Of a stretch of DNA of 61,285 bases, positions 18,559 through 27,206 are shown one piece after another. Source of the DNA: Acinetobacter lwoffii (GTDB lineage Bacteria; Pseudomonadota; Gammaproteobacteria; Pseudomonadales; Moraxellaceae); assembly GCF_024129355.1 (NCBI RefSeq), contig NZ_JAMXXP010000017.1, positions 1-61,285 on the forward strand, in the 5' to 3' direction. The position numbers and the translations under genes are program-made. The notes under the pieces are model-generated. The model ran no database searches. It was not told the DNA's origin and saw only the letters and a program-made list of their open reading frames with translations. Numbering within the stretch: the first letter of the stretch is position 1; each line of letters starts with the position of its first letter.

Positions 18559-20358
18559 ATGCTCAAGAAGAGCATAGGCATAGCTTTGCTATGTATAGCG
18601 GGGCAGTCGTATAGTGCAGATATTATTGTAACCACTACAGAAGATATTGAAAAAGATGACAAGGAATGTTCACTTCGAGAAGCTGTTGAGTATGTTAACC
18701 GTGGCTTAGCTAAATCAGGTTTTATGGGGTGTGGTGGGGAGAACTCATCCAGTACCATTATTTTAAAAGAAAAAAATACCTATGTGTTGAACCAGCATAT
18801 CGCGATTAAAAAATCTCTTACCATCCGTGCGGTCGCAGAAAGTGATGGCGAATTCAGTACGGATGAAAAAGCATTAGGCTTGCATAATGCTCATATTCAA
18901 ATGAAAGGTACTGATAACCTTTTCCGGATCAACAGTACAGATACATTGGTTCAGTTAAATTTGAAAGAACTGGATCTTGAAGGCTGTGGTAAAACCAGTT
19001 GTGCTGAACAAGGTGGCCTAATTTATAATAAAGGTCAGCTAATTCTAGAATATAACCGTCTATTTAATGCTGCTGCCAACTTGGGTGGGGCAATTTATAA
19101 TGCTGGCAAGTTTGGTCAGAACTTAACAAGCCGTGCACAAATTAAAAATAGTCTGATCGAAAATAATAAAGCCCAACGAGGCGGGATCCTGTATAGCGAG
19201 CTACCTGCTTTCCTCATTTATCAAAGTGTACTTAAAAATAATCAGACACTGGATAATTCCGCGACCAATATTTATAGCGCGGGACAGTTTGCTGACTCCA
19301 GTAAAGATCAAGGTATTAGTGGGGAGGTATTAAGTAGTACGATACTAAAAAATAAGGGTGTATTTATTAATGTCCTGGACGGGATGGGATTGAATAATCT
19401 CACCATAGTTGACAATGAAAATACTGCTTTAAATATCCATGCACCGTATGGAAGAGCTTATGTAGCGAATAGTATTATTTTAAGAAATGGTACACAGGAT
19501 TGCCAAATTATCACTGGTGATAAGTCTGTGTCGCAAAATAATCTGCTGACAGCCTCGTGTGGTGTAGGGGATGCCGTCGCGCCGAACCAGTTCTGGAATG
19601 GTACACGACTTTTTGCTGAATCCTCAGATAAAAGTGAAGGTATTTGTCAGACCCTACAAGAAAATAATAATGCCATACTTTGTCCATATAGCGTTCCTAA
19701 AGGACAATTTCTCGGTTATATGCGCCCACGAATTTTGTTGAACTATATCCTTGTGAGTGAATCACCGATTGTGAATAGAGGCACAGGATTGAGTTTAGCA
19801 AATCCAACGGTAGCATGTGAAGCGGCAGATCAGCGCGGGATCAACCGTTTGATGGATAATCTGTTTTGTGATCGTGGTGCTGTTGAAATCACGATACCAA
19901 TCTCAGGCAGTCTGGTGGGACAAGATCTGTTAAAGGGTGAAATTGCCAAGTTTTCAATTGAATCTTATCTGGGAGATAGTGATTTAATTCCAAAAGAACA
20001 GTGTAATGCCATTGTTGGTCAGAATCCGACGGGGGAGCCTTGGCAAGATGGCTGTTTGAAAGTGGTACAAACCAAAACAGCTTCCAAGGGTAAAACAATC
20101 ATCGATATTCATGGCAATGTCGTTTATACCCCGGATTCTACCTGGCATGGAGCAGATATTTTCGAACTACAAGTGGTGACCTCATCGACACGGTTTAATA
20201 AAAGTAAACCTTATTTGACTATTACTACTCAAATTGTTCAGGAGCCAAAAAATGAAATGGAAGACAAAGCAGTCAAAACTTCAGGCGGCTCATGGGGTGG
20301 TGGTGGGCTACTGATTTTACTCGGATTAATAGGTTTACGCCGTGGATTAAAAGATTAA
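18559..20358 (+). CDS. rbtA: Rhombotarget A family protein (CSLREA and GlyGly-CTERM domains)
   Basis: Surface-directed protein, 599 residues. A signal peptide (cleavage near QSYSA/D) is followed by a CSLREAVEYVN motif around residue 36, the defining CSLREA element. A long region rich in short beta strands and Asn ladders follows, with repeated 'G-G-x-I-Y-N/S' turns, as in right-handed beta-helix proteins. The C-terminus has SGGSWGGGG, a hydrophobic helix and RRGLKD, which is the GlyGly-CTERM sorting signal cleaved by a rhombosortase. The start is fixed by a strong AAGGAGAAGG site. It is the first gene of a two-gene operon; the next starts 9 bp after its stop. Its function beyond being a rhombosortase substrate is unknown. 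Confidence 0.88.
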   Translation: MLKKSIGIALLCIAGQSYSADIIVTTTEDIEKDDKECSLREAVEYVNRGLAKSGFMGCGGENSSSTIILKEKNTYVLNQHIAIKKSLTIRAVAESDGEFSTDEKALGLHNAHIQMKGTDNLFRINSTDTLVQLNLKELDLEGCGKTSCAEQGGLIYNKGQLILEYNRLFNAAANLGGAIYNAGKFGQNLTSRAQIKNSLIENNKAQRGGILYSELPAFLIYQSVLKNNQTLDNSATNIYSAGQFADSSKDQGISGEVLSSTILKNKGVFINVLDGMGLNNLTIVDNENTALNIHAPYGRAYVANSIILRNGTQDCQIITGDKSVSQNNLLTASCGVGDAVAPNQFWNGTRLFAESSDKSEGICQTLQENNNAILCPYSVPKGQFLGYMRPRILLNYILVSESPIVNRGTGLSLANPTVACEAADQRGINRLMDNLFCDRGAVEITIPISGSLVGQDLLKGEIAKFSIESYLGDSDLIPKEQCNAIVGQNPTGEPWQDGCLKVVQTKTASKGKTIIDIHGNVVYTPDSTWHGADIFELQVVTSSTRFNKSKPYLTITTQIVQEPKNEMEDKAVKTSGGSWGGGGLLILLGLIGLRRGLKD

Positions 20359-20367
20359 GGAAAAATC

Positions 20368-22779
20368 ATGAAAAATTATAAAAAAGGACTGCTTGCGGCC
20401 ATGATTTTATCTGCCATGAGTTTGATGGCAGCCGAAGATAAAACGATATATGTAACTACTTTTGCTGATGAAGATGGCGAGAATAATAATGCCTGTTCTT
20501 TGCGAGAAGCCATTAAAACTGCAAAACTGGATAAATCTTATGGCGGATGTAATGTAGGACGTACACTTCGGTTAGATGGTTCAGCTGCAGATGTGATTCA
20601 GCTTGAAGCAGGCGAGTACAAATTAGATAGAGAGCTGATCGTAGAGTCAGCGCTGAAAATTTATGGGAAAACTCCGCTTAACTATGCTAGTCGTAGTCCG
20701 ATTACGCTTTTATATCCAACCCGGGAGGCTTTAAAAAGTACTATTTCGGGTCAGGGGAAAACCAGATTATTTAATAGTATGGCCAGTCAATCCAGTCTGG
20801 AAATTCATCATCTGATCTTAAAGGATGGCTATGCAGCAATAAATACCTTGGATAAAGGGAATGGCGGTACTTTTTATGTAGCCGGGCCTTTAAGTATTAA
20901 TACCAGTGAAATAGTAAATTCCCGAGCAGCTGCAGAAGGTGGGGCGATTTATAGTGTAGCAATGAATACGGAAAGGAATATTGTCATTCAGGATTCTTTG
21001 ATTCAAAAAAATCAGGCGAGTTCATATGGTAGTGTTTTGGCAATGGACTGTCAGGGAAATTTGGGTACAACTCAAACCAATGTGAAAATTAATTCCAGTA
21101 GTATTGTTAAAAATGGTTCAGATATTACTAACAGTATTATTGATTTTTGTGGCTATGCCACAGTAGAAATTGTTAACTCTACTATTGCGAAGAATACTGC
21201 AAGTACCACAGGACATATTGTGCGTATGACGAATGAAGTTAATCGTCCCCTCAGTAAATTCTCCAGTTTAACTGCATTAAGTAATACTATTGTTGAAAAT
21301 ACAGCCCAATCTACTTTATTTTATGACAATACCGGTTTTAGATATTTTAATTTCAATGTTTTAGCCTTTAACCAAGGCCTGTCTTGTGAATATGCCTTAA
21401 ATCAGGGGAATCCGACCAAGGCACAACGTGTTGAATTTTCTACAATTCGAAATGCAATTCAAACGACTGGGCCATCACGTTGCGTATTGCCAGAATTAGA
21501 CGAAGATACTACTTCAAATAATCTTGATGTCTCTAACAATATAATCAGCAGTTTATTAACAAATTATATTGAGCCTGCTATTGATAATCGCTATTTAGGG
21601 CTATATTACCCGCGTGATAATCAGACCGCAACGGATTTGGTAGATATCGGAGTGAGTGGCTGTATTGAACAAGACCAGCGTGGTATTGATCGTGTGATTG
21701 GATCCACATTAACATTTGATCCAAGTGCAAAAAATACTTGCGAGATCGGCTCAGTTGAAATCCGACGTTTGACTGCAGCCGATATTACGGACTTGCAAAA
21801 TAAGAGTTTGGTAGAACTCAATGACTTTTATCAGGAGAATATAGATGATCTCGAAGAAATCATTGCTGATAAAAATACTCCAGAAAATGAGCTTCCTGGT
21901 TTAAAGGAAGAATTGAAAAGTTATCAGGATTTGCTCAAATATACCAAGCAATATCAGAAATATCGTGCAATCTATATTAATCCTTTTATCTTGGCTATGC
22001 CTCAAGAAACTCTAACCAATGATAAGATTCAAATTAAAGCCTTAAATTCACAAAATTATGAGGTCAGTGTAAAAACTTTAGGTGTTGGTAAGTTAGTTGG
22101 TACAGGCAATTCGACCACTGTGGAAGGAAATCCAAATGATCCAAATCTTAAATGTGAGTGGAAACCTGATTTAAACCGGATCATGATGTATCGCACTGAT
22201 GGTAAGCAGACCAGTTCGGTTGATATGGAGTTCTGTAGTTATACCCTTAAAGACCGGGCTACAGGTGCGAGCAGTGCTGGCCTCTTAAGAGCAGCTTTTA
22301 ACAACATTGCACCGATTACAAAAGATGATGAATATCGGCTTAATCCAGAGAATAATCTTACAGTGACGGTAAATCCGCTTGAAAATGATAGTGATGATGG
22401 GGATGGGCCTCTACCATCAGGAAAGTCGGCTTTTTATCAAGATAAAGATGGAAAAGAGATCCCGATTCATATTGTTAAGCTGCCTGCGGGAGTTTCACTG
22501 AAGGCAGAGCGACAAGGAGCATGTCCTGATACCTATCAAAATCAGACCTGTTATGGTGGACAGCTGACATTTACTGTAAAAAATAATTTAAGCCAGGCAA
22601 ATTACAGCATGGATTATGCGATTTTTGATGCTGATGAAAAAATGTCAGAAAAAGCGACAATCTTGTTACGTAATACAGTTAAAAATACGAATACGTCCTC
22701 AAGTGGTGGTGGGGCAATTGGAATGTGGGGGCTACTAGGATTATTAGGGCTTGCAGGTTATCGACGCTTAAGAAAATAA
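20368..22779 (+). CDS. Second CSLREA/GlyGly-CTERM protein (rhombotarget-like), 803 aa
   Basis: Paralogue-like partner of the preceding gene, with the same layout on a larger scale. It has a signal peptide (cleavage near LMAA/ED), the CSLREAIKTAK motif near residue 43, and a beta-helix region with NxGGTFYVAG- and GGAIYS-type turns (about 150-420). A charged coiled coil with an E/D/K-rich run lies at about 480-530. A more folded C-terminal portion contains PLENDSDDGDGPLPSG, an acidic, possibly calcium-binding loop. The tail is SSSGGGAIGMWGLLGLLGLAG with RR LRK, a second GlyGly-CTERM signal. The AAGGA ribosome site overlaps the stop region of the first gene. A terminator ends the operon. Confidence 0.85.
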   Translation: MKNYKKGLLAAMILSAMSLMAAEDKTIYVTTFADEDGENNNACSLREAIKTAKLDKSYGGCNVGRTLRLDGSAADVIQLEAGEYKLDRELIVESALKIYGKTPLNYASRSPITLLYPTREALKSTISGQGKTRLFNSMASQSSLEIHHLILKDGYAAINTLDKGNGGTFYVAGPLSINTSEIVNSRAAAEGGAIYSVAMNTERNIVIQDSLIQKNQASSYGSVLAMDCQGNLGTTQTNVKINSSSIVKNGSDITNSIIDFCGYATVEIVNSTIAKNTASTTGHIVRMTNEVNRPLSKFSSLTALSNTIVENTAQSTLFYDNTGFRYFNFNVLAFNQGLSCEYALNQGNPTKAQRVEFSTIRNAIQTTGPSRCVLPELDEDTTSNNLDVSNNIISSLLTNYIEPAIDNRYLGLYYPRDNQTATDLVDIGVSGCIEQDQRGIDRVIGSTLTFDPSAKNTCEIGSVEIRRLTAADITDLQNKSLVELNDFYQENIDDLEEIIADKNTPENELPGLKEELKSYQDLLKYTKQYQKYRAIYINPFILAMPQETLTNDKIQIKALNSQNYEVSVKTLGVGKLVGTGNSTTVEGNPNDPNLKCEWKPDLNRIMMYRTDGKQTSSVDMEFCSYTLKDRATGASSAGLLRAAFNNIAPITKDDEYRLNPENNLTVTVNPLENDSDDGDGPLPSGKSAFYQDKDGKEIPIHIVKLPAGVSLKAERQGACPDTYQNQTCYGGQLTFTVKNNLSQANYSMDYAIFDADEKMSEKATILLRNTVKNTNTSSSGGGAIGMWGLLGLLGLAGYRRLRK

Positions 22780-22794
22780 AATATGATTGAAACA

Positions 22795-22828
22795 TCAAAA
22801 AAGCCTCCATATGGAGGCTTTTTTATAT
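22795..22828. terminator. Terminator of the rhombotarget operon
   Basis: AAGCCTCCAT / ATGGAGGCTT palindrome at 22801-22820 (no separate loop bases beyond the turn), with A residues before and six T residues after. It also faces the convergent DUF3106 gene. Confidence 0.92.
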
Positions 22829-22835
22829 TAAGTGT

Positions 22836-23246
22836 TTAATGCGAGTTAGGCTGCTGAGTCACTTGCTGATATTTGAGAATGTATTCTTCGCGAATGGCAA
22901 GGCGTTGCTCAGGAGACGCTTTTTGCATACGTGCGCCCAGTTCTTTGCGTTCCTGACTGCTCATCATTTGCCAAGTCTCACGCATTCTTTGTTTTTCCGC
23001 ATTAGGGAGTTGAGTAAACCAGTCCATACGCTGCTGTAAGCTAACACGTTGTTGTTCGGGGATTTCTTTTAAAGATTGATAACGTTTAATCAGTGCCAAT
23101 TGTTCAGAATCAGAAAGACTATCCCAAGTATCAGTTACTTGGGTATTCGCATCCTTGGAAAATAGCCAAAAACGTTCAAATCCTGCAAAGCTGGTTTGCA
23201 GAAAACTGAATGCACAAAAAGCAATCGCCAATTTTTTAGCTGCCAT
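22836..23246 (-). CDS. DUF3106 domain protein (sigma-factor operon)
   Basis: Exported protein of about 136 residues with a signal peptide (cleavage near TSFA/G). The mature part repeats a 'W..L...E...L..R...L...P' pattern (WDSLSDSEQLALIKRYQSL, WFTQLPNAEKQRMRETW, MMSSQERKELGARMQ, SPEQRLAIRE), typical of DUF3106. The ATG at 23246 overlaps the end of the preceding gene by 11 bases; a GTG at 23264 is a less likely start. It is third in an operon with a sigma factor and a membrane protein, an arrangement also known in other Proteobacteria. Inferred role: envelope-side component of the sigma pathway, not demonstrated. Confidence 0.8.
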   Translation of the reverse strand: MAAKKLAIAFCAFSFLQTSFAGFERFWLFSKDANTQVTDTWDSLSDSEQLALIKRYQSLKEIPEQQRVSLQQRMDWFTQLPNAEKQRMRETWQMMSSQERKELGARMQKASPEQRLAIREEYILKYQQVTQQPNSH

Positions 23247-23553
23247 GTGGAACTTTGTCCTCACCTAAAACCATTAACATTTCTAAATCTTCAAGCATTT
23301 GCGGAGACAGTTTTGGGACTGACACCATTTGAGTTTGCGGCTCGTTATGGTCCGAAAGATTCGGTAATACCACAATGCCTGCAATCGCAGCTGCCAAAGC
23401 AAAACCTGACATTTTTAGAAATGCAAAGCGTGAATGTTTTGAATCCTGAATTTCTTCAAGAACATGGTGCATGACAACAGGTTTGTCTTTATGTTGTTGT
23501 GCCAGTCCATCAAGTTTGGAAGTTACTTGTTTTAAGAAATCATCTTGATTCAT
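23236..23553 (-). CDS. Single-span membrane protein, probable anti-sigma partner (DUF3619-like)
   Basis: A 105-residue protein with a polar cytoplasmic N-terminus of about 45 residues (MNQDDFLKQVTSKLDGLAQQH...). One membrane helix follows (about 48-64, FALAAAIAGIVVLPNL), then a short periplasmic tail ending LGEDKVPHGS. Size, topology and place between a sigma factor and a DUF3106 gene match the DUF3619-type members of these operons. Its start overlaps the sigma-factor stop by ATGA, and its stop overlaps the DUF3106 start, so all three are translationally coupled. It lacks the zinc-finger HxxxCxxC of classical anti-sigma proteins, so that role is inference from context. Confidence 0.65.
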   Translation of the reverse strand: MNQDDFLKQVTSKLDGLAQQHKDKPVVMHHVLEEIQDSKHSRFAFLKMSGFALAAAIAGIVVLPNLSDHNEPQTQMVSVPKLSPQMLEDLEMLMVLGEDKVPHGS

Positions 23554-24185
23554 TCGGATGACCCTCCCAGATATGGATTTAAATGTGCTAAAGAGGCGCG
23601 TAAGCCTTGGATAGCACGGTGGTAATGGGTTTTTACACTGCCTTCTGTGCAGTTCATAATCTGTGCGGTGGTATGCGTATCAAATCCTTCCCAAGCTCTT
23701 AGCATAAATGCCTGCTGCTGACGCACAGGCAATTTTGCAATCGCTTCCTGGATTTCTTCAGCAGTGACTGCCTGATCGAGAAAGTCCAGCGGCGTTGGTG
23801 TTGATTCATCGACGACATCATCAAATTCAATTTCGTCGTCATCGAGACTGACTTTCTTGAAAAATGAAAACATTTGACCACGCCGTGACTCTTTACGACG
23901 CCAGTCCTGTAACTTGTTGTTGAGAATGGTATAAAATAGGGGATACCATTCTTCAGTACTTTTTTCTGCATAGGATTTGTGTAAGGAAATGAAAGCTTCC
24001 TGAACCAGATCCATGGCAATACCATGATGACCTTGAGTCGCACTTTCCATCATCACCAAGGCACGCCCAGTCACATCCTGCATGAAATTCTTCAGACGTG
24101 CTTCAGCCGTACTCTTCAGAATACTTACATCGTGTGTTTGCAACTGTTTTGGTGCTAAGTCCATAGAGATGGAAAATCCTGTCAT
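23550..24185 (-). CDS. ECF-type sigma-70 family RNA polymerase sigma factor
   Basis: Alternative sigma factor. Region 2 is visible in AMDLVQEAFISLHKSYAEKS...WYPLFYTILNNKLQDWRRKESRRG (DNA-melting and -10 recognition). An acidic linker (LDDDEIEFDDVVDES) follows, then region 4 with LPVRQQQAFMLRAWEGFDTHTTAQIMNCTEGSVKTHYHRAIQGLR, the -35 helix-turn-helix. I use the ATG at 24185; a later ATG at 24164 and an upstream TTG at 24251 are alternatives, and the true start is unsettled. It is first in the operon with the membrane protein and the DUF3106 gene, joined by an ATGA overlap. The inducing signal is unknown. Confidence 0.85.
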   Translation of the reverse strand: MTGFSISMDLAPKQLQTHDVSILKSTAEARLKNFMQDVTGRALVMMESATQGHHGIAMDLVQEAFISLHKSYAEKSTEEWYPLFYTILNNKLQDWRRKESRRGQMFSFFKKVSLDDDEIEFDDVVDESTPTPLDFLDQAVTAEEIQEAIAKLPVRQQQAFMLRAWEGFDTHTTAQIMNCTEGSVKTHYHRAIQGLRASLAHLNPYLGGSSE

Positions 24186-24331
24186 TGGACACCCACCATT
24201 ATTCCCAAGTTCATAATCATATAACGTTGGGAATCCTGGTTTGGTTGACAATTAAGTTTATTATTTTTGTAGTTTAATCTATTTTATACACGGGCAGGGT
24301 CGTATTAAAACACTGTAACCTAAATCCCTAA

Positions 24332-25108
24332 TTAGATACGTTGACGTACCATTTCAAAAAAACAGATCGAACCCGCAATGGCGACATTCAGTGATTCCTG
24401 ACCCCCAGGTTGCGGAATGCTCACGGCTTCAGCATGTTGCATCGCATAATCAGACACGCCTTGGCCTTCATTGCCCAGAATCCACACGCAAGGTTTACGT
24501 AAGTCTTTTGAATATAGGCTTTCAGCACGGTGTGAGCTGGTTACATAAACAGGGATTTGAAATTGCTCAAGAATTTGTTCAAGCGAAATATTTTCAAAGG
24601 TTTGCAGTGTGAAATGTGCACCCATACCGGCACGTAATACGCGTGGAGACCAGAGCGATGCAGAACCTTTGGTACACACAATTTGTTCAATACCGGCAGC
24701 AGCAGCAGAGCGAAGCAGGGTGCCTACATTACCCGGATCCTGTACATTTTCCAGAATCAAAGTGTCTGCTTTAAAATCCAATGCATAATTTGCTGTTGGT
24801 AAAGTCACCACAGCTAAACAGGCTAAAGATGTTCCTAAGGTACTTAAATCTTTGTATAAAGACTCGCTTAGAACAAAGACCATACCTGTGTATTTTGCGA
24901 GAATTTTCTCGAAATCAGGATGTGAAAGTGCATGTTCAGTGGTGAAAATAGAATCAATTTTACGGTTTTCATGTAACCAGGCGAGAGACAGATGCGTGCC
25001 TTCTAAAACCGTTTGACCTTGTTTTTTACGATAAGTATTTTGTTCGATTAAACCACGTAAGTGTTTAATCTTTGGATTGTCTTTTGAATCAAGAAAAAAA
25101 GTTGGCAT
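24332..25108 (-). CDS. SpoU/TrmH-family RNA 2'-O-methyltransferase
   Basis: SAM-dependent methyltransferase of the SPOUT class, 258 residues, acting on a tRNA or rRNA ribose. An N-terminal substrate-binding domain (SKDNPKIKHLRGLIEQNTYRK, with VLEGTHLSLAWL) precedes the knotted SPOUT domain. That domain shows LENVQDPGNVGTLLRSAAAAG (motif 1), WILGNEGQGVS (motif 2) and IPQPGGQESLNVAIAGSICFFE (motif 3), all intact. The exact target RNA cannot be assigned. It lies 51 bp downstream of fbp on the same strand. The start at 25108 gives the usual N-terminus; an upstream TTG or ATG would add an unmatched ten residues. Confidence 0.9.
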   Translation of the reverse strand: MPTFFLDSKDNPKIKHLRGLIEQNTYRKKQGQTVLEGTHLSLAWLHENRKIDSIFTTEHALSHPDFEKILAKYTGMVFVLSESLYKDLSTLGTSLACLAVVTLPTANYALDFKADTLILENVQDPGNVGTLLRSAAAAGIEQIVCTKGSASLWSPRVLRAGMGAHFTLQTFENISLEQILEQFQIPVYVTSSHRAESLYSKDLRKPCVWILGNEGQGVSDYAMQHAEAVSIPQPGGQESLNVAIAGSICFFEMVRQRI

Positions 25109-25159
25109 GGGAGATATAATCCACGGCAGCCGATTCAATATCGACTACCGCTATAAAAA

Positions 25160-26134
25160 TTAGTTGTGGTAGCTGGTCACAAGATCAACTTCGTTTTTAG
25201 AACCAATGATCACTGGCACACGTTGATGTAGATCTGTCGGTTCGATCTCAAGAATACGCACACGACCTGTAGTTGATGCACCGTCAGCCTGTTCCATGAG
25301 CATGCTCATTGGGTTAGCTTCATACATTAAACGCAGACGGCCAGCTTTAGCCGGATCTTTAAGGTCATATGGATACATGAAGATACCGCTACGGCAAAGA
25401 ATACGGTGAATGTCGCCCACCATACAAGCAACCCAACGCATATTGAAGTCTTTTTCACGAGGACCGGTTTTGCCTGCTAACAATTCATCGATATAACGCT
25501 GTACTGGTGCTTCCCAATGACGTTGATTCGACGCATTGATCGCATATTCTTTAGTATCTGCAGCTACCTGAATTGCTTCAGAAGTCAGTAGGAATTCTTG
25601 AGTCTCAGGGTCATAGGTAAAGAACACTACGCCTGCGCCGACGGTCAATGCCAACATGGTCGATGGACCATAAAGCACATAACCTGCAGCTACCTGATGA
25701 ACACCGGCTTGCATAAAGTCTTCTGCCTGAGTCACGGCATTTTTTGCAGGAAGAATCGAAAAAATGGTACCAACACACATATTGATGTCGATATTGCTTG
25801 AACCGTCTAATGGATCGAACAATACCAGAAATTGACCATTTTCTTGTGCAGGGGTGAATTCATCCAGTTCTTCTGAGGCCAAACCACCCACATTTGGATG
25901 TTCCTGCAAGGCATCAATCAAATAGTCATTAGAAATGACATCCAGCTTCTTTTGCTCTTCGCCTTGAACGTTTTCATGCTGTGCACTTCCCAATACACCC
26001 GCTAAAGCACCTTTTTGCAGTAATTGATCAATGTCTTTGCAAGTGTTTGCAATCGTTTCAATAACTTGTGCAAGTTCAGGTGTGAGATTCCCGCTTTGTT
26101 GTTGTAAAAACTGGGATAAAGTGCGGTATGACAT
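25160..26134 (-). CDS. fbp: Fructose-1,6-bisphosphatase class I
   Basis: Gluconeogenic enzyme removing the 1-phosphate of fructose 1,6-bisphosphate, 324 residues. It has the metal-binding [14 protein letters not shown] motif, [11 protein letters not shown], the active-site segment [18 protein letters not shown] (here [18 protein letters not shown]), and [31 protein letters not shown] near the C-terminus. Class I length and motifs are complete. A GGAG ribosome site precedes the ATG. The methyltransferase gene follows on the same strand. Confidence 0.97.
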   Translation of the reverse strand: MSYRTLSQFLQQQSGNLTPELAQVIETIANTCKDIDQLLQKGALAGVLGSAQHENVQGEEQKKLDVISNDYLIDALQEHPNVGGLASEELDEFTPAQENGQFLVLFDPLDGSSNIDINMCVGTIFSILPAKNAVTQAEDFMQAGVHQVAAGYVLYGPSTMLALTVGAGVVFFTYDPETQEFLLTSEAIQVAADTKEYAINASNQRHWEAPVQRYIDELLAGKTGPREKDFNMRWVACMVGDIHRILCRSGIFMYPYDLKDPAKAGRLRLMYEANPMSMLMEQADGASTTGRVRILEIEPTDLHQRVPVIIGSKNEVDLVTSYHN

Positions 26135-26314
26135 AGGGGAAACTCCAAAACTTAAATCGGGAAAAAATGATCAAAACGATATGCGGCTATATTTTAGATG
26201 AGAACGTACTAAAAGAAAAATTAAACTGGATTATTTGTATCGATTTTGCCCTTGCAACTCCTGCGGAAAGTGCTATGTTGAAGACAAAGGAAAATTGAGA
26301 ATAGGAGCACAGAT

Positions 26315-26500
26315 ATGACAACATTGAAGTTTGATGCGACTCCAACGCCAAGCGAAGGCATTACTTTAGATGATATCTCTGAAGACAAGATGAAAGAAGC
26401 CTGGCGGGATTATGAAGCAAAACCAGAGTACAAACAATTCAATAAACATGACCTGATCGAATCGATGCATCCGGCTGAACAAGATCAGCTTCCCAAGTAG
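26315..26500 (+). CDS. Small acidic conserved protein, 61 aa
   Basis: A 61-residue acidic, hydrophilic protein with no membrane segment that I do not recognise. Features: TPSEGITLDDISEDKMKEAWRDYEA, then KPEYKQFNKHDLIESMHPAEQDQLPK, giving an overall helical and charged picture. An AGGAG ribosome site lies seven bases upstream and a clean terminator follows 25 bp after the stop, which supports real expression. It stands alone between fbp (divergent) and pal (convergent). Confidence 0.7.
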   Translation: MTTLKFDATPTPSEGITLDDISEDKMKEAWRDYEAKPEYKQFNKHDLIESMHPAEQDQLPK

Positions 26501-26523
26501 ACCGATTCTTTCATTGAAGCAAA

Positions 26524-26553
26524 TAAAAAGCACTCATGATTGAGTGCTTTTTA
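26524..26553. terminator. Bidirectional terminator between the 61-aa gene and pal
   Basis: AAAAAGCACTCA / TGAGTGCTTTTT with a TGAT loop at about 26525-26552. A residues precede and T residues follow, so it can serve both strands. Confidence 0.92.
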
Positions 26554-26579
26554 TTTGATGAAACCATCATGAATGAAAA

Positions 26580-27152
26580 TTATTTCAACAATGGTGGTAC
26601 CGCTTCATAATTAATTTCTACACGGCGGTTTTCTTTCCAGGCATTTTCGTCATGGCCCGCATTGATTGGCATTTCCTTACCATAGCTGACTGCTTCCAAT
26701 TGACCAGGATTAACACCAGTCGTTACCAGGAAGCTTTCTACTGCTTTGGCACGACGCTCGCCAAGTGCCATGTTGTATTCACGGGTACCGCGTTCATCGG
26801 TATGGCCAGTGAGTGCTACACGTGAATTGGCATTGGCCATTAGGAACTGCGCATGGGCTTGCAACGTATTTAGATCTTCATTGCTGAGTTCAGTACTGTC
26901 ATAGTCAAAATGCACCACGCGTTTTGCCAAGAATGCTTTATTTTCTGCAGTAACGCCTTTTGCAGAAGCGCCTGCCATGTTTTGTGCATTCAGTGCTGCA
27001 TCTTCACTCAGGCCTTGAGTATTCACAGTTGTTGTACCGGTCGTATCTAAACCGCCCGTTTGAACTTCAGCAGCAGGCTTACGGCTCGCACAACCTGTCA
27101 TGACAACAGCTGCTGCTAAAAGTGGTAAGGCAAATAATTTTACTTTGTTCAT
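26580..27152 (-). CDS. pal: Peptidoglycan-associated lipoprotein Pal
   Basis: Outer-membrane lipoprotein that binds peptidoglycan and works with TolB and TolA in envelope constriction during division. About 190 residues. It has a lipoprotein signal with lipobox VMTGC (Cys near residue 21), a Thr/Asn-rich linker, and an OmpA-like domain with RVVHFDYDSTEL and LTGHTDERGTREYNMALGERRA, including the Asp/Arg residues that bind diaminopimelate. The start at 27152 sits six bases after GGAG; two upstream in-frame ATGs (27164 and 27158) are less likely. It follows tolB by about 54 bp. Confidence 0.96.
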   Translation of the reverse strand: MNKVKLFALPLLAAAVVMTGCASRKPAAEVQTGGLDTTGTTTVNTQGLSEDAALNAQNMAGASAKGVTAENKAFLAKRVVHFDYDSTELSNEDLNTLQAHAQFLMANANSRVALTGHTDERGTREYNMALGERRAKAVESFLVTTGVNPGQLEAVSYGKEMPINAGHDENAWKENRRVEINYEAVPPLLK

Positions 27153-27206
27153 CTTCATCTCCATGAAGTTTGATTATGGGGTAAAGGGTTTATCAATATA
27201 AAAATA

